Under the pieces are notes generated by a model. The model did not search any database, had not been told where the DNA came from, and saw nothing but the letters and a program-made list of their open reading frames with translations. From assembly GCA_949126835.1 (NCBI GenBank), contig OX421507.1, positions 27,788,822-27,852,821 of the forward strand: DNA of 64,000 nucleotides, written 5' to 3'. Positions 63,501-64,000 of the stretch are shown in pieces. Positions within the stretch are counted from its first letter, which is position 1. Every line of letters begins with the position of its first letter. The translations under genes were made by a program, and so were the position numbers. This stretch comes from Anisus vortex (taxonomy: Eukaryota > Mollusca > Gastropoda > Planorbidae).

Positions 63501-63993
63501 CGTTAACTCGCTTATCATCCGTTGTAATTAAAGAACGTTAACTCGCTTCTCATCAGTTGTAATCAAAGAACGTTAACTCGCTTCTCATCCGCTGTAATCA
63601 AACAACGATAACTTGCTTCTTATCCGCTGCAATCAAAGAACGTTAACTCGCTTCTCATCCGTTGTAATCAAAGAACGTTAACTCGCTTCTCATCCGCTGT
63701 AATCAAAGAACGTTAACTCGCTTCTCGTCCGCTGTAATCAAAGAACGTTAACTCGCTTCTCATCTGCGGTAATCAATGAACTTTAACTTGCTACTCATCC
63801 GTTGTAATCAAAGAACATTAACTCGCTTCTCATCCGCTGTAAGCAAAGAAGGTTAACTCGCTTCTCATCAGTTTTAATCATTGTTTATTTCAGGGTCAGC
63901 GGCTCGGTTCAAAATTCTAAAGACTTTGCCGAAGCTTTCAATTGTCCAGTAGGATCCAACATGAATCCAATAAAAAAATGCAGCTTTTGGTAG
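6081..63993 (+). CDS. M13 (neprilysin-like) zinc metallopeptidase gene, C-terminal part, possibly a pseudogene
   Basis: Ten exons on the + strand join with compatible phases into about 285 codons of the catalytic half of an M13 endopeptidase, a type II membrane or secreted enzyme that cleaves small peptides. Exons: 6081-6179, 8004-8081, 8901-9004, 10731-10789, 10897-10948, 17022-17089, 52399-52523 (or 52529), 59714-59812, 63006-63082, 63894-63993. Seen motifs in order: [74 protein letters not shown], terminal CSFW. In M13 enzymes the HExxH histidines and the Glu of ENIAD bind zinc. The start codon, transmembrane segment and N-terminal half are outside the window. Odd features: TGA in frame at 59765-59767, and no exon found for the GENIADNGG segment between 52523 and 59714. 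Family assignment is secure; whether the gene is functional is not. Confidence 0.93.
6325..6921. repeat. 37-bp minisatellite in intron a-b
   Basis: About 16 tandem units of 37 bp built on GTCATCTTGTCAAAATGATG plus GTAATTTGTCCAATTTT. The unit is partly palindromic (ATCATTTTGA and TCAAAATGAT). It fills a third of the intron between exons a and b. Confidence 0.88.
6922..8003. other. Intron sequence without recognised feature
   Basis: Two short frames (7071-7298, 7428-7748) have no domain and lie inside the intron between exons a and b. They are taken as chance frames. Confidence 0.55.
8004..8081 (+). CDS. M13 peptidase exon b
   Basis: Phase 0 to 0, 26 codons, from [14 protein letters not shown] to YLDHYYFN. 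The acceptor is TCTGACAG and the donor GTAAGT. IGYPD is a hallmark of M13 enzymes just upstream of the catalytic core. The preceding intron (1824 bp) is largely a 37-bp minisatellite. Confidence 0.93.
8165..8575. repeat. Degenerate 31-35 bp repeats around AGCAATCTATATG, interrupted
   Basis: Irregular copies of CTAGCAATCTATATGTGT followed by GAAATATAA occur on both sides of a C-rich insert at about 8315-8470 (GCGCCCCAGGGC, CGCCCCCCCCCC). The insert looks like a foreign repeat landed in the array. It lies in the intron between exons b and c. Confidence 0.6.
8901..9004 (+). CDS. M13 peptidase exon c
   Basis: 104 bp, leaving two bases (GC) over. It reads [15 protein letters not shown], then [12 protein letters not shown]. 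The acceptor is a long T tract ending CACAG and the donor GTAAGT. An apparent open frame starting at 8793 is only intron read-through into this exon. Confidence 0.92.
9163..9260 (+). repeat. TAGAGATGGGAA repeat fragment
   Basis: Starts TAGAGATGGG and continues with TTCGGGTTC words. A matching inverted end (CCCATCTCTA) with the same GTTCGGTTCGGG words is at 11590-11691. Exons d and e lie between, so these are two separate insertions of one family rather than one element. Confidence 0.5.
9728..9835 (+). repeat. SINE-like repeat copy (GGACCAAATTGATCCA)
   Basis: AAAGTATCCCGTCGGACC, then AAATTGATCCAT and GGCCAGCACAATGCCCATC. Related copies are at 12036-12130 (+) and 53060-53215 (-). I read them as a short interspersed element family; I did not find clear Pol III boxes. 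Confidence 0.5.
10165..10345 (+). mobile_element. Decayed LINE 3' end
   Basis: Contains GGTTAACTGAACAAACCAGG and AAGCGTAGGACGCAATAATC, both shared with the better preserved copy at 17300-17480. The reading frame is lost. Confidence 0.55.
10731..10789 (+). CDS. M13 peptidase exon d (substrate-binding NAYYN)
   Basis: 59 bp. It completes the split Ala codon and reads [19 protein letters not shown]. The NA(F/Y)Y motif lines the substrate cleft in M13 enzymes, its Asn and Ala contacting the peptide backbone. Acceptor CCCAG, donor GTAAGA. Only 107 bp separate it from the next exon, the shortest intron of the locus. Confidence 0.92.
10897..10948 (+). CDS. M13 peptidase exon e ([10 protein letters not shown])
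   Basis: 52 bp, entering with one carried base and leaving two. It reads [16 protein letters not shown], matching the strongly conserved FPAGxLQPPFF strand of M13 enzymes. The acceptor is TTTTTTCAG and the donor GTAAGTC. Confidence 0.93.
11590..11691 (-). repeat. TAGAGATGGGAA repeat fragment, inverted
   Basis: Ends CCCATCTCTA, with GTTCGGTTC words before it. It is an inverted relative of 9163-9260. Confidence 0.5.
12036..12150 (+). repeat. SINE-like repeat copy
   Basis: AAAGTATCCCGTGGGGCC, then AAATTGATCCAT and GGCCACGGCGTGCTAGG. Same family as 9728 and 53215. Confidence 0.5.
12151..14465. other. Intron sequence without recognised gene
   Basis: Noncoding interior of the 6-kb intron e-f. 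It includes a (TCA)n patch at 12247-12265 and G-rich patches at 13800-14300. I recognise no exon or RNA. Confidence 0.5.
14475..16639. mobile_element. Fold-back DNA transposon 1 (Mutator-like, long inverted arms)
   Basis: Flanked by a perfect 9-bp target duplication GTATGAAAG (14466-14474 and 16640-16648). The ends are GAATCACTGTAAATTTGGCAA on the left and, in reverse complement, GGTGCTCGGTAAATTTGGCA on the right. Both arms start with tandem 14-bp GGTAAATTTGGCAA-type units and continue as an inverted copy for roughly 0.8-1 kb: the left arm to about 15485, the right arm from about 15790, with indels. The hinge near 15486-15790 is the only unpaired part. No transposase frame. Long inverted repeats with a 9-bp duplication fit Mutator-like or Foldback elements. 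It sits in intron e-f. Confidence 0.85.
16649..17021. other. Intron tail before exon f
   Basis: AT-rich, with a short (AT)n at 16722-16737 and a normal acceptor at its end. Nothing else seen. Confidence 0.5.
17022..17089 (+). CDS. M13 peptidase exon f, zinc-binding HEMTH
   Basis: 68 bp, reading [18 protein letters not shown] and then GFDNNG. HEMTH at 17059-17073 is the HExxH zinc motif: both His ligands and the catalytic Glu are intact, and the GFDxxG that follows is also conserved. Acceptor CCATTCAG, donor GTGAGT. The next intron is 35.3 kb, swollen by nested transposons. Confidence 0.96.
17300..17480 (+). mobile_element. LINE ORF2 C-terminal remnant
   Basis: The + frame reads [19 protein letters not shown], then [11 protein letters not shown], the W-N-x-LP C-terminal signature of jockey/CR1/RTE-type ORF2 proteins. 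It is followed by GCGTAGGACGCAATAATCTT and a small hairpin (CTTCTTTATAGAAG). The end is shared with 10165-10345 and, in part, with 59370-59410. Confidence 0.65.
17892..18842. repeat. 22-bp minisatellite with a 501-bp higher-order repeat
   Basis: More than 40 units of TGTATACAACACATATTGTTAA with variants (AGATATTGTGAT, AAACAGATATTG). The landmark TATTGTGATTGTATAGAACA occurs at 17921 and again at 18422. The order of variant units repeats after it, so a 501-bp block is duplicated in tandem. The palindrome GTATAC in each unit keeps frames open on both strands, giving spurious proteins. Lies in the 35-kb intron. Confidence 0.92.
18850..19074 (+). mobile_element. CR1/L2-like LINE remnant, 5' half (split by element A)
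   Basis: Degenerate frame with VLQGLHWLP, the LHWLP motif also seen in the LINE at 1705. It breaks off at 19074, where element A begins after the target site CCCAC, and resumes at 52026 with the rest of the tail. Confidence 0.65.
19075..19620 (+). repeat. Element A 5' LTR
   Basis: TGTTACAG to CAGTAGCA, with a (TAA)n run near its 3' end. AATAAACTTTC (about 19523) could serve as a poly(A) signal. It is nearly identical to the 3' LTR. Confidence 0.94.
19621..21316 (+). other. Element A leader
   Basis: Untranslated leader of about 1.7 kb. A possible primer-binding site starts TGGCAGCC near 19631 (tRNA not assigned). It contains a 59-bp tandem duplication (GTTCAACTCC at 19886 and 19945, each with GTCCGTTTTGTTAAAACG) and an (AT)n run at 21129-21172. 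Confidence 0.6.
21317..22127 (+). pseudogene. Element A gag, N-terminal part
   Basis: Open from MDEDEKMY. Residues about 45-155 are highly charged LRLE/KEE repeats, encoded by 54-bp tandem units (for example 21487 and 21541), and predict a long coiled coil. Then comes a capsid-like part with [20 protein letters not shown] and [14 protein letters not shown]. Element N is inserted after the codons for KFHST, and the remainder resumes at 28361. In retroelements Gag builds the virus-like particle in the cytoplasm. The start was chosen as the first ATG of the frame after the leader. Confidence 0.85.
22128..22744 (-). repeat. Element N 3' LTR (minus sense)
   Basis: 617 bp, about 2 percent different from 27737-28356 by eye, with a few small indels. 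Confidence 0.9.
22745..24849 (-). other. Element N 3' noncoding region
   Basis: About 2.1 kb of AT-rich sequence between the integrase remnant and the 3' LTR, unusually long for a gypsy element. I recognise no envelope-like or other gene in it. The polypurine tract is at its left edge. Confidence 0.6.
24850..25345 (-). pseudogene. Element N integrase core C-terminal fragment
   Basis: On the minus strand the frame reads [19 protein letters not shown], then [11 protein letters not shown]. The D of TDRGTNF is the second catalytic Asp of the DDE integrase; where ERxxxxLK should follow SQGA the sequence reads YGPIFG, so the catalytic Glu appears lost. After that come [13 protein letters not shown] and [14 protein letters not shown], like the C-terminal linker of gypsy integrases. 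The N-terminal HHCC domain and first Asp are deleted. Confidence 0.75.
25348..25620 (-). pseudogene. Element N pol linker fragment
   Basis: Minus-strand frame with [20 protein letters not shown], a stretch like that preceding integrase in gypsy pol (the xEQxxDPxL segment). It overlaps the end of the gag-protease frame by 88 bp, in another frame. Its 3' end abuts the integrase fragment, marking the deletion junction near 25346. Confidence 0.6.
25533..26813 (-). pseudogene. Element N gag C-terminus, zinc knuckle and aspartic protease
   Basis: The 426-codon minus frame holds a SCAN-like helix tail ([16 protein letters not shown]), a knuckle [14 protein letters not shown] (C-x2-C-x4-H-x4-C, with Glu replacing the usual Gly before His) and a retropepsin-like [11 protein letters not shown] whose D-T-G is the catalytic triplet. 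A Lys/Glu-rich linker follows, then the frame is lost. The protease would cut Gag-Pol in the particle. Confidence 0.85.
26846..27064 (-). pseudogene. Element N gag, middle part
   Basis: Minus frame with [36 protein letters not shown] and [12 protein letters not shown]. This resembles the capsid region common to gypsy elements with a SCAN-like Gag. It is joined to the next part by a frameshift near 26840. Confidence 0.75.
27353..27565 (-). pseudogene. Element N gag N-terminus
   Basis: Starts [15 protein letters not shown], followed by a helical SAP-like [12 protein letters not shown] segment, a common opening of gypsy Gag proteins. It ends in a stop at 27353-27355. The stretch 27065-27352 keeps broken Gag coding (a Lys/Glu-rich coiled coil) in several frames. 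Confidence 0.7.
27737..28356 (-). repeat. Element N 5' LTR (minus sense)
   Basis: 620 bp. In minus sense it starts TGTTACGAATATCGG and ends AGTCCATAACA. It abuts the target copy ACTT at 28357-28360. Confidence 0.9.
28361..29010 (+). pseudogene. Element A gag, C-terminal part with zinc knuckle
   Basis: Continues gag after element N. A TGA at about 28363-28365 interrupts the frame right after the junction. Then come [20 protein letters not shown] and, after an Asn/Ser-rich linker, the knuckle [14 protein letters not shown] (C-x2-C-x4-H-x4-C) at about 28819-28860 that binds RNA in nucleocapsids. The frame shifts near 28860. Confidence 0.85.
28857..29501 (+). pseudogene. Element A aspartic protease region
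   Basis: An Asn/Gln-rich linker with an imperfect repeat ([26 protein letters not shown]), then [18 protein letters not shown], where D-S-G is the retropepsin active site, followed by [11 protein letters not shown]. It overlaps the gag frame in another frame, so gag-pol expression would need a shift or the frames have decayed. Confidence 0.8.
29608..30289 (+). pseudogene. Element A linker between protease and integrase
   Basis: Lys/Glu/Asn-rich coding in two frames (29608-29952, then 29883 onward) with no recognised domain. It occupies the normal spacer position between protease and the integrase zinc domain. Confidence 0.55.
30290..31453 (+). pseudogene. Element A integrase, upstream of RT
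   Basis: The zinc domain HTSPLSGH...CDTC (30336-30460) is broken by a TAG at 30390-30392. The catalytic core has AIDIIGSLP (first Asp), VLTDNGPQF (second Asp) and [10 protein letters not shown] (Glu), so the DDE triad is present. A frameshift lies near 30905, after which [20 protein letters not shown] and a C-terminal GDKVLLRL...WYGPHEI segment follow. The frame ends at TGA 31451-31453 and RT continues in the same frame. The function in a live element is to insert cDNA into host DNA. Confidence 0.92.
31526..32458 (+). pseudogene. Element A reverse transcriptase
   Basis: Typical gypsy RT blocks: [47 protein letters not shown] and HYVDDICIF (the YxDD catalytic pair), then [11 protein letters not shown] and the thumb region [14 protein letters not shown]. 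Open for 310 codons, ending at a TAA (32456-32458) that interrupts the link to RNase H in the same frame. Confidence 0.94.
32459..32919 (+). pseudogene. Element A RNase H
   Basis: [15 protein letters not shown] (first catalytic Asp), [15 protein letters not shown] (Glu), then a one-base shift near 32695 and [10 protein letters not shown] (second Asp), ending NYLPDLLSR. The domain follows RT directly and ends at TAA, the last coding part of element A. Confidence 0.9.
32920..33381 (+). other. Element A 3' untranslated region, first part
   Basis: AT-rich with A-rich stretches at 33086-33130. It is broken at 33381 by element B, continues at 48222-48384 and, after the LINE, at 51341-51479. Confidence 0.7.
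33382..33742 (-). repeat. Element B 3' LTR (minus sense)
   Basis: 361 bp, nearly identical to 47855-48216. It adjoins the target copy ATTAC on its left. Confidence 0.93.
33743..34901 (-). other. Element B 3' noncoding region
   Basis: Holds the polypurine tract at its left edge and a 52-bp tandem array at 34384-34640. No gene recognised; a short minus frame at 34356-34553 is only read-through of the array. Confidence 0.65.
34384..34640. repeat. 52-bp minisatellite in element B
   Basis: About five units built on GATGACATGACCTCGATTCT, ATGTTGATAATGTCAATATA and CCTTGATATAGC; GACATGACC starts at 34445 and again at 34497. Confidence 0.85.
34902..35122 (-). pseudogene. Element B RNase H, C-terminal part
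   Basis: The minus frame reads [20 protein letters not shown], then [10 protein letters not shown] and [14 protein letters not shown]. The D of TDHKPL is catalytic. It continues the RNase H frame that is cut at 42696; removing the transposon and one TA copy restores the reading frame across the junction. Confidence 0.88.
35125..35535. repeat. Left subterminal CAATATTGG array
   Basis: At least ten spaced copies of the near-palindrome CCAATATTGG or halves of it (35150-35500), switching from the ATTGG to the CCAAT orientation near 35360. This may be a cluster of transposase-binding sites; that role is inference. Confidence 0.75.
38834..40462. mobile_element. hAT-like nonautonomous element
   Basis: Perfect 8-bp target duplication GTTATAGG at 38826-38833 and 40463-40470. 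The ends are CATGGGTGCAAGTGCTGG and, in reverse complement, CATGGGTGCAAGAGTGCCGG. Inside are a tandem duplication (38890-39187) with TA runs and a GCCGGCCAT-rich right end. No transposase frame. An 8-bp duplication with short imperfect inverted repeats fits hAT. Confidence 0.85.
38890..39187. repeat. Tandem duplication with (TA)n runs
   Basis: Two copies of a unit starting near TGCCAAAAAGCCTGCAAAG and ending TTATTTGTAACTG, each with TATATACCGGT and a TA run (80 bp in copy 1, shorter in copy 2). Confidence 0.88.
42696..42838 (-). pseudogene. Element B RNase H, N-terminal part
   Basis: The minus frame reads [17 protein letters not shown] (first catalytic Asp), then YATVEREAL (Glu), ending where the DNA transposon is inserted. 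Confidence 0.88.
42829..43770 (-). pseudogene. Element B reverse transcriptase
   Basis: The minus frame 43578-42829 holds [45 protein letters not shown] and FYLDDICVF (the YxDD pair), then [11 protein letters not shown] and [15 protein letters not shown]. Its N-terminal 60 codons (43579-43770) survive in broken frames after a stop (TAG) that follows the integrase frame. The catalytic residues are intact. Confidence 0.93.
43773..45155 (-). pseudogene. Element B integrase, upstream of RT
   Basis: Minus strand: zinc domain [14 protein letters not shown]...CNVCQ, core AIDIIGLMP (Asp), ILSDRGTQF (Asp), then a stop near 44530 and [13 protein letters not shown] (the Glu of the DDE triad). A C-terminal GDKALLKL...WLGPYDVV segment follows. 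It runs on toward HRHKGIFSD, the usual start of the RT region, and then a stop. Confidence 0.92.
45340..45651 (-). pseudogene. Element B aspartic protease
   Basis: Minus frame with [19 protein letters not shown] (the D-T-G active site) and IDLIIGMLN near the end, the hydrophobic-IIG flap partner of retropepsins. Sequence 45156-45339 continues pol in a damaged frame. Confidence 0.85.
45673..45882 (-). pseudogene. Element B nucleocapsid, two zinc knuckles
   Basis: [14 protein letters not shown] and [14 protein letters not shown], both C-x2-C-x4-H-x4-C, followed by an Asn/Ser-rich basic tail. They bind RNA in the particle. Stops separate this frame from gag and protease. Confidence 0.88.
45898..46861 (-). 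pseudogene. Element B gag
   Basis: Starts [16 protein letters not shown] (46861 onward; the annotated frame includes a few residues more), then a Lys/Glu-rich coiled coil with an imperfect [16 protein letters not shown] / [16 protein letters not shown] repeat. A frameshift lies near 46680. The capsid-like part has [37 protein letters not shown] and [16 protein letters not shown]. It is similar in layout to element A gag. Confidence 0.82.
46862..47854 (-). other. Element B leader with primer-binding site
   Basis: About 1 kb between gag and the 5' LTR. The site complementary to a tRNA 3' end (TGGCGCCCCAACGTG, minus sense) is at 47849-47835, six bases from the LTR. The + frames here have no known domain. 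Confidence 0.7.
47855..48216 (-). repeat. Element B 5' LTR (minus sense)
   Basis: 362 bp. It abuts the target copy ATTAC at 48217-48221. Confidence 0.93.
48385..51331 (+). mobile_element. 5'-truncated I-type LINE
   Basis: Target duplication ATATTATAT at 48376-48384 and 51332-51340. The 3' end is a (GAA)n tail at 51311-51330. It carries the RT and RNase H part of ORF2 on the + strand but lacks the endonuclease, as expected for 5' truncation during target-primed reverse transcription. RNase H plus a C-terminal Cys/His motif points to the I superclade of LINEs. It is inserted in the 3' region of element A, between element B and the 3' LTR. Confidence 0.92.
48387..51284 (+). pseudogene. LINE ORF2: reverse transcriptase and RNase H
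   Basis: A single frame of 966 codons broken only by TAA at 49041-49043 and 49722-49724. RT blocks: [52 protein letters not shown] and [10 protein letters not shown]. RNase [33 protein letters not shown] and [12 protein letters not shown], giving the D-E-D-D set. The C-terminal knuckle is [17 protein letters not shown]. Apart from the two stops the frame is clean, so the insertion looks young. Confidence 0.94.
51341..51479 (+). other. Element A 3' end with polypurine tract
   Basis: Last part of the 3' untranslated region. GGAGGGGGAAAG at 51466-51477 primes plus-strand DNA synthesis in LTR elements and lies two bases from the LTR. Confidence 0.85.
51480..52025 (+). repeat. Element A 3' LTR
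   Basis: 546 bp, same ends as 19075-19620. It is followed directly by the target copy CCCAC. Confidence 0.94.
52026..52382 (+). mobile_element. CR1/L2-like LINE remnant, 3' half
   Basis: Continuation of 18850-19074 beyond element A. A degenerate ORF2 tail ([19 protein letters not shown]) is followed by GCGCTATATAAATA and an ATTATTATT tail, as in the LINE at 1705-2293. It ends 16 bases before exon g. Confidence 0.65.
52399..52523 (+). CDS. M13 peptidase exon g
   Basis: Reads [20 protein letters not shown], then a segment with [19 protein letters not shown]. The Cys and the QYGNF are conserved in the family. The acceptor is CATTTCAG. Two donors fit, GTGAAA at 52524 and GTAATG at 52530. Both leave phase 0 and differ only by two codons (Val-Lys); I prefer the first for its better consensus. 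The next coding segment expected from the family (GENIADNGG) was not found downstream. Confidence 0.93.
52560..52775. repeat. hAT-like GGTCGGCAAACT family remnant
   Basis: Holds CTCTGCGTGCCAAGTC and ends TGTAGGTTGCCGATTTCCTG. Better copies at 58690-58785 and 62446-62650 end in GACCCCTG or begin CAGGGGTCGGCAAACT. Confidence 0.55.
53060..53215 (-). repeat. SINE-like repeat copy, inverted
   Basis: The reverse complement holds AAAGTACCCTACGGACC, then AGATTGATCCATATGGCC, as in the copies at 9728 and 12036. Confidence 0.5.
54690..55460. repeat. Inverted repeat pair with GCGTGGAGCA
   Basis: TTTCTACTTTTTTTTGCGTG and GAGCACAA at 54707-54734 match in reverse the segment GCTCCACGCGAAAAAA at 55407-55445. 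The 670-bp spacer holds the tandem pair CCACATATCACACTGGACAC / CCACATATCACACTGAACAC at about 54983-55035. Origin unknown. Confidence 0.5.
55925..56150. repeat. 28-bp minisatellite
   Basis: About eight units of AACTAACTATCACTTTCC plus CTATCCTTAG, with C/T variants. Confidence 0.88.
56151..57911. other. Intron or element interior without recognised gene
   Basis: Short frames at 56534-56764, 56998-57210 and 57552-57824 show no known domain and no clear codon bias. I searched this stretch for the missing M13 exon and did not see it. Confidence 0.5.
57912..58407 (+). repeat. Possible solo LTR
   Basis: Starts TGTTACGACCACAATCCC and ends ATCATTACA, with an internal repeat GTAAATGTTGTTGATAAT (57947 and 58159). 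The start resembles gypsy LTRs (element N LTRs start TGTTACGA). No target duplication is evident, so this is a weak call. Confidence 0.35.
58690..58785. repeat. hAT-like end, GTTGCCGACCCCTG
   Basis: TTCTGCGGGCCAAGTCTGGC and GGTTGCCGACCCCTG. It is the inverted form of the CAGGGGTCGGCAA terminus seen at 62449. Confidence 0.6.
59170..59412 (+). mobile_element. CR1-like LINE ORF2 remnant
   Basis: The + frame, read from about 59170, holds [20 protein letters not shown] and [16 protein letters not shown], the LHWLPxxxRIxFKVL...LHGxAPxYL block of CR1/L2 ORF2. It is followed by TTGACGTAATAATCTTCTAT as in 17430. It lies between exons g and h. Confidence 0.7.
59714..59812 (+). CDS. M13 peptidase exon h with in-frame TGA
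   Basis: 99 bp, phase 0 to 0, reading [17 protein letters not shown], stop, [15 protein letters not shown]. The acceptor is GAAACAG and the donor GTAGAA. The stop (TGA, 59765-59767) lies where M13 relatives have Gly in the LPGL segment; GGA to TGA is a single-base change. The flanking residues and splice sites look well preserved, so the lesion is either recent, allelic or a sequence error. Confidence 0.88.
59813..60525. repeat. (TATC)n and (CA)n microsatellites
   Basis: A long interrupted TCTATCTATC array at about 59945-60370 and a CA run at 60472-60501. The Ile/Tyr/Leu-rich frame across the array is spurious. It also has a 33-bp direct duplication near 59818-59890 (AGACTAGTTTATTTAAACTA). 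Confidence 0.85.
61886..61970. repeat. G-rich minisatellite
   Basis: About five units of GGTGGGGAGACGGG. The many GGG/GGGG runs could form G-quadruplexes on the + strand. The proline-rich minus frame here is an artefact. Confidence 0.85.
62446..62650. mobile_element. hAT-like short element inside fold-back element 2
   Basis: Starts near CAGGGGTCGGCAAACTTTAG and ends with CTGCGTGCCAAGTGTAGCAC and a degenerate GTAGCCCATCC end. Modules of the same kind occur in the arms of both fold-back elements. Confidence 0.55.
63006..63082 (+). CDS. M13 peptidase exon i (IWCG ... HSPNKF)
   Basis: 77 bp, reading [17 protein letters not shown], then HAHSPNKFR with the last Arg codon split. It joins exon h to give FAQ-IWCG, as in the family. 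The His of HSP is the conserved transition-state His of M13 enzymes. The acceptor is CATATACAG and the donor GTACTA. Confidence 0.92.
63209..63882. repeat. 35-bp minisatellite filling the last intron
   Basis: About 19 units of AATCAAAGAACGTTAACTCG plus CTTCTCATCCGTTGT, each with the palindrome GTTAAC. It takes 83 percent of the 811-bp intron between exons i and j and ends 12 bases before the last exon. Confidence 0.93.
63894..63993 (+). CDS. M13 peptidase last exon, terminal CSFW and stop
   Basis: Reads [18 protein letters not shown], then [14 protein letters not shown] and TAG at 63991-63993. The C-terminal CxxW tail and the conserved Cys before it form disulphides in M13 enzymes. The acceptor is TATTTCAG. 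The window ends seven bases after the stop, so the 3' UTR is not visible. Confidence 0.94.
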
Positions 63994-64000
63994 AACATGA

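Noticed and set aside
63209..63882. CRISPR-like regular 35-bp repeats
   Set aside because: Units are head to tail with no unique spacers, in an intron of a eukaryotic gene.

Overview
This is eukaryotic, AT-rich, intron-rich genomic DNA with almost no long open frames. The repeated presence of the short motif taggcctat, the repeat families and the protein similarities fit a mollusc, probably a gastropod; that assignment is inference. The one host gene I can support is an M13-family (neprilysin-like) zinc metallopeptidase on the + strand. Ten of its exons, all with GT-AG splice sites and matching phases, run from 6081 to the stop codon at 63991-63993. They cover the C-terminal catalytic part: the zinc site HEMTH, the substrate-binding NAYYN, the HSPNKF motif and the terminal CSFW. 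The 5' exons lie upstream of the window. Two things suggest the locus may be broken: an in-frame TGA in the exon at 59714-59812, and no recognisable exon for the GENIAD segment that carries the third zinc ligand.

Nearly everything else is mobile or tandemly repeated DNA inside the introns. Bases 1-6080 hold a CR1-like LINE 3' end, DNA-transposon ends and direct repeats. Intron 10949-17021 holds a 2.2-kb fold-back element (14475-16639) with a 9-bp target duplication; a relative with the same two ends, inserted the other way round, sits at 60526-62832.

The 35-kb intron (17090-52398) is a Russian doll. A decayed CR1/L2-like LINE is split by an LTR retrotransposon, element A (19075-52025, identical 5-bp target duplication CCCAC). 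A itself contains a minus-strand gypsy-like element N inside gag (22128-28356), a minus-strand element B in its 3' region (33382-48216) and a 5'-truncated I-type LINE (48385-51331). B is interrupted inside RNase H by a 7.6-kb DNA transposon with TA duplications (35125-42693), which in turn holds a 1.6-kb hAT-like element (38834-40462). Without the insertions A would be about 8.9 kb. Both A and B have integrase upstream of reverse transcriptase, the hallmark of the Gmr1-like group of Ty3/gypsy elements. All retroelement reading frames carry stops or frameshifts.

The introns also hold four notable minisatellites: 37 bp (6325-6921), 22 bp with a 501-bp higher-order repeat (17892-18842), 28 bp (55925-56150) and 35 bp (63209-63882, almost the whole last intron). 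I saw no tRNA, rRNA or CRISPR feature.
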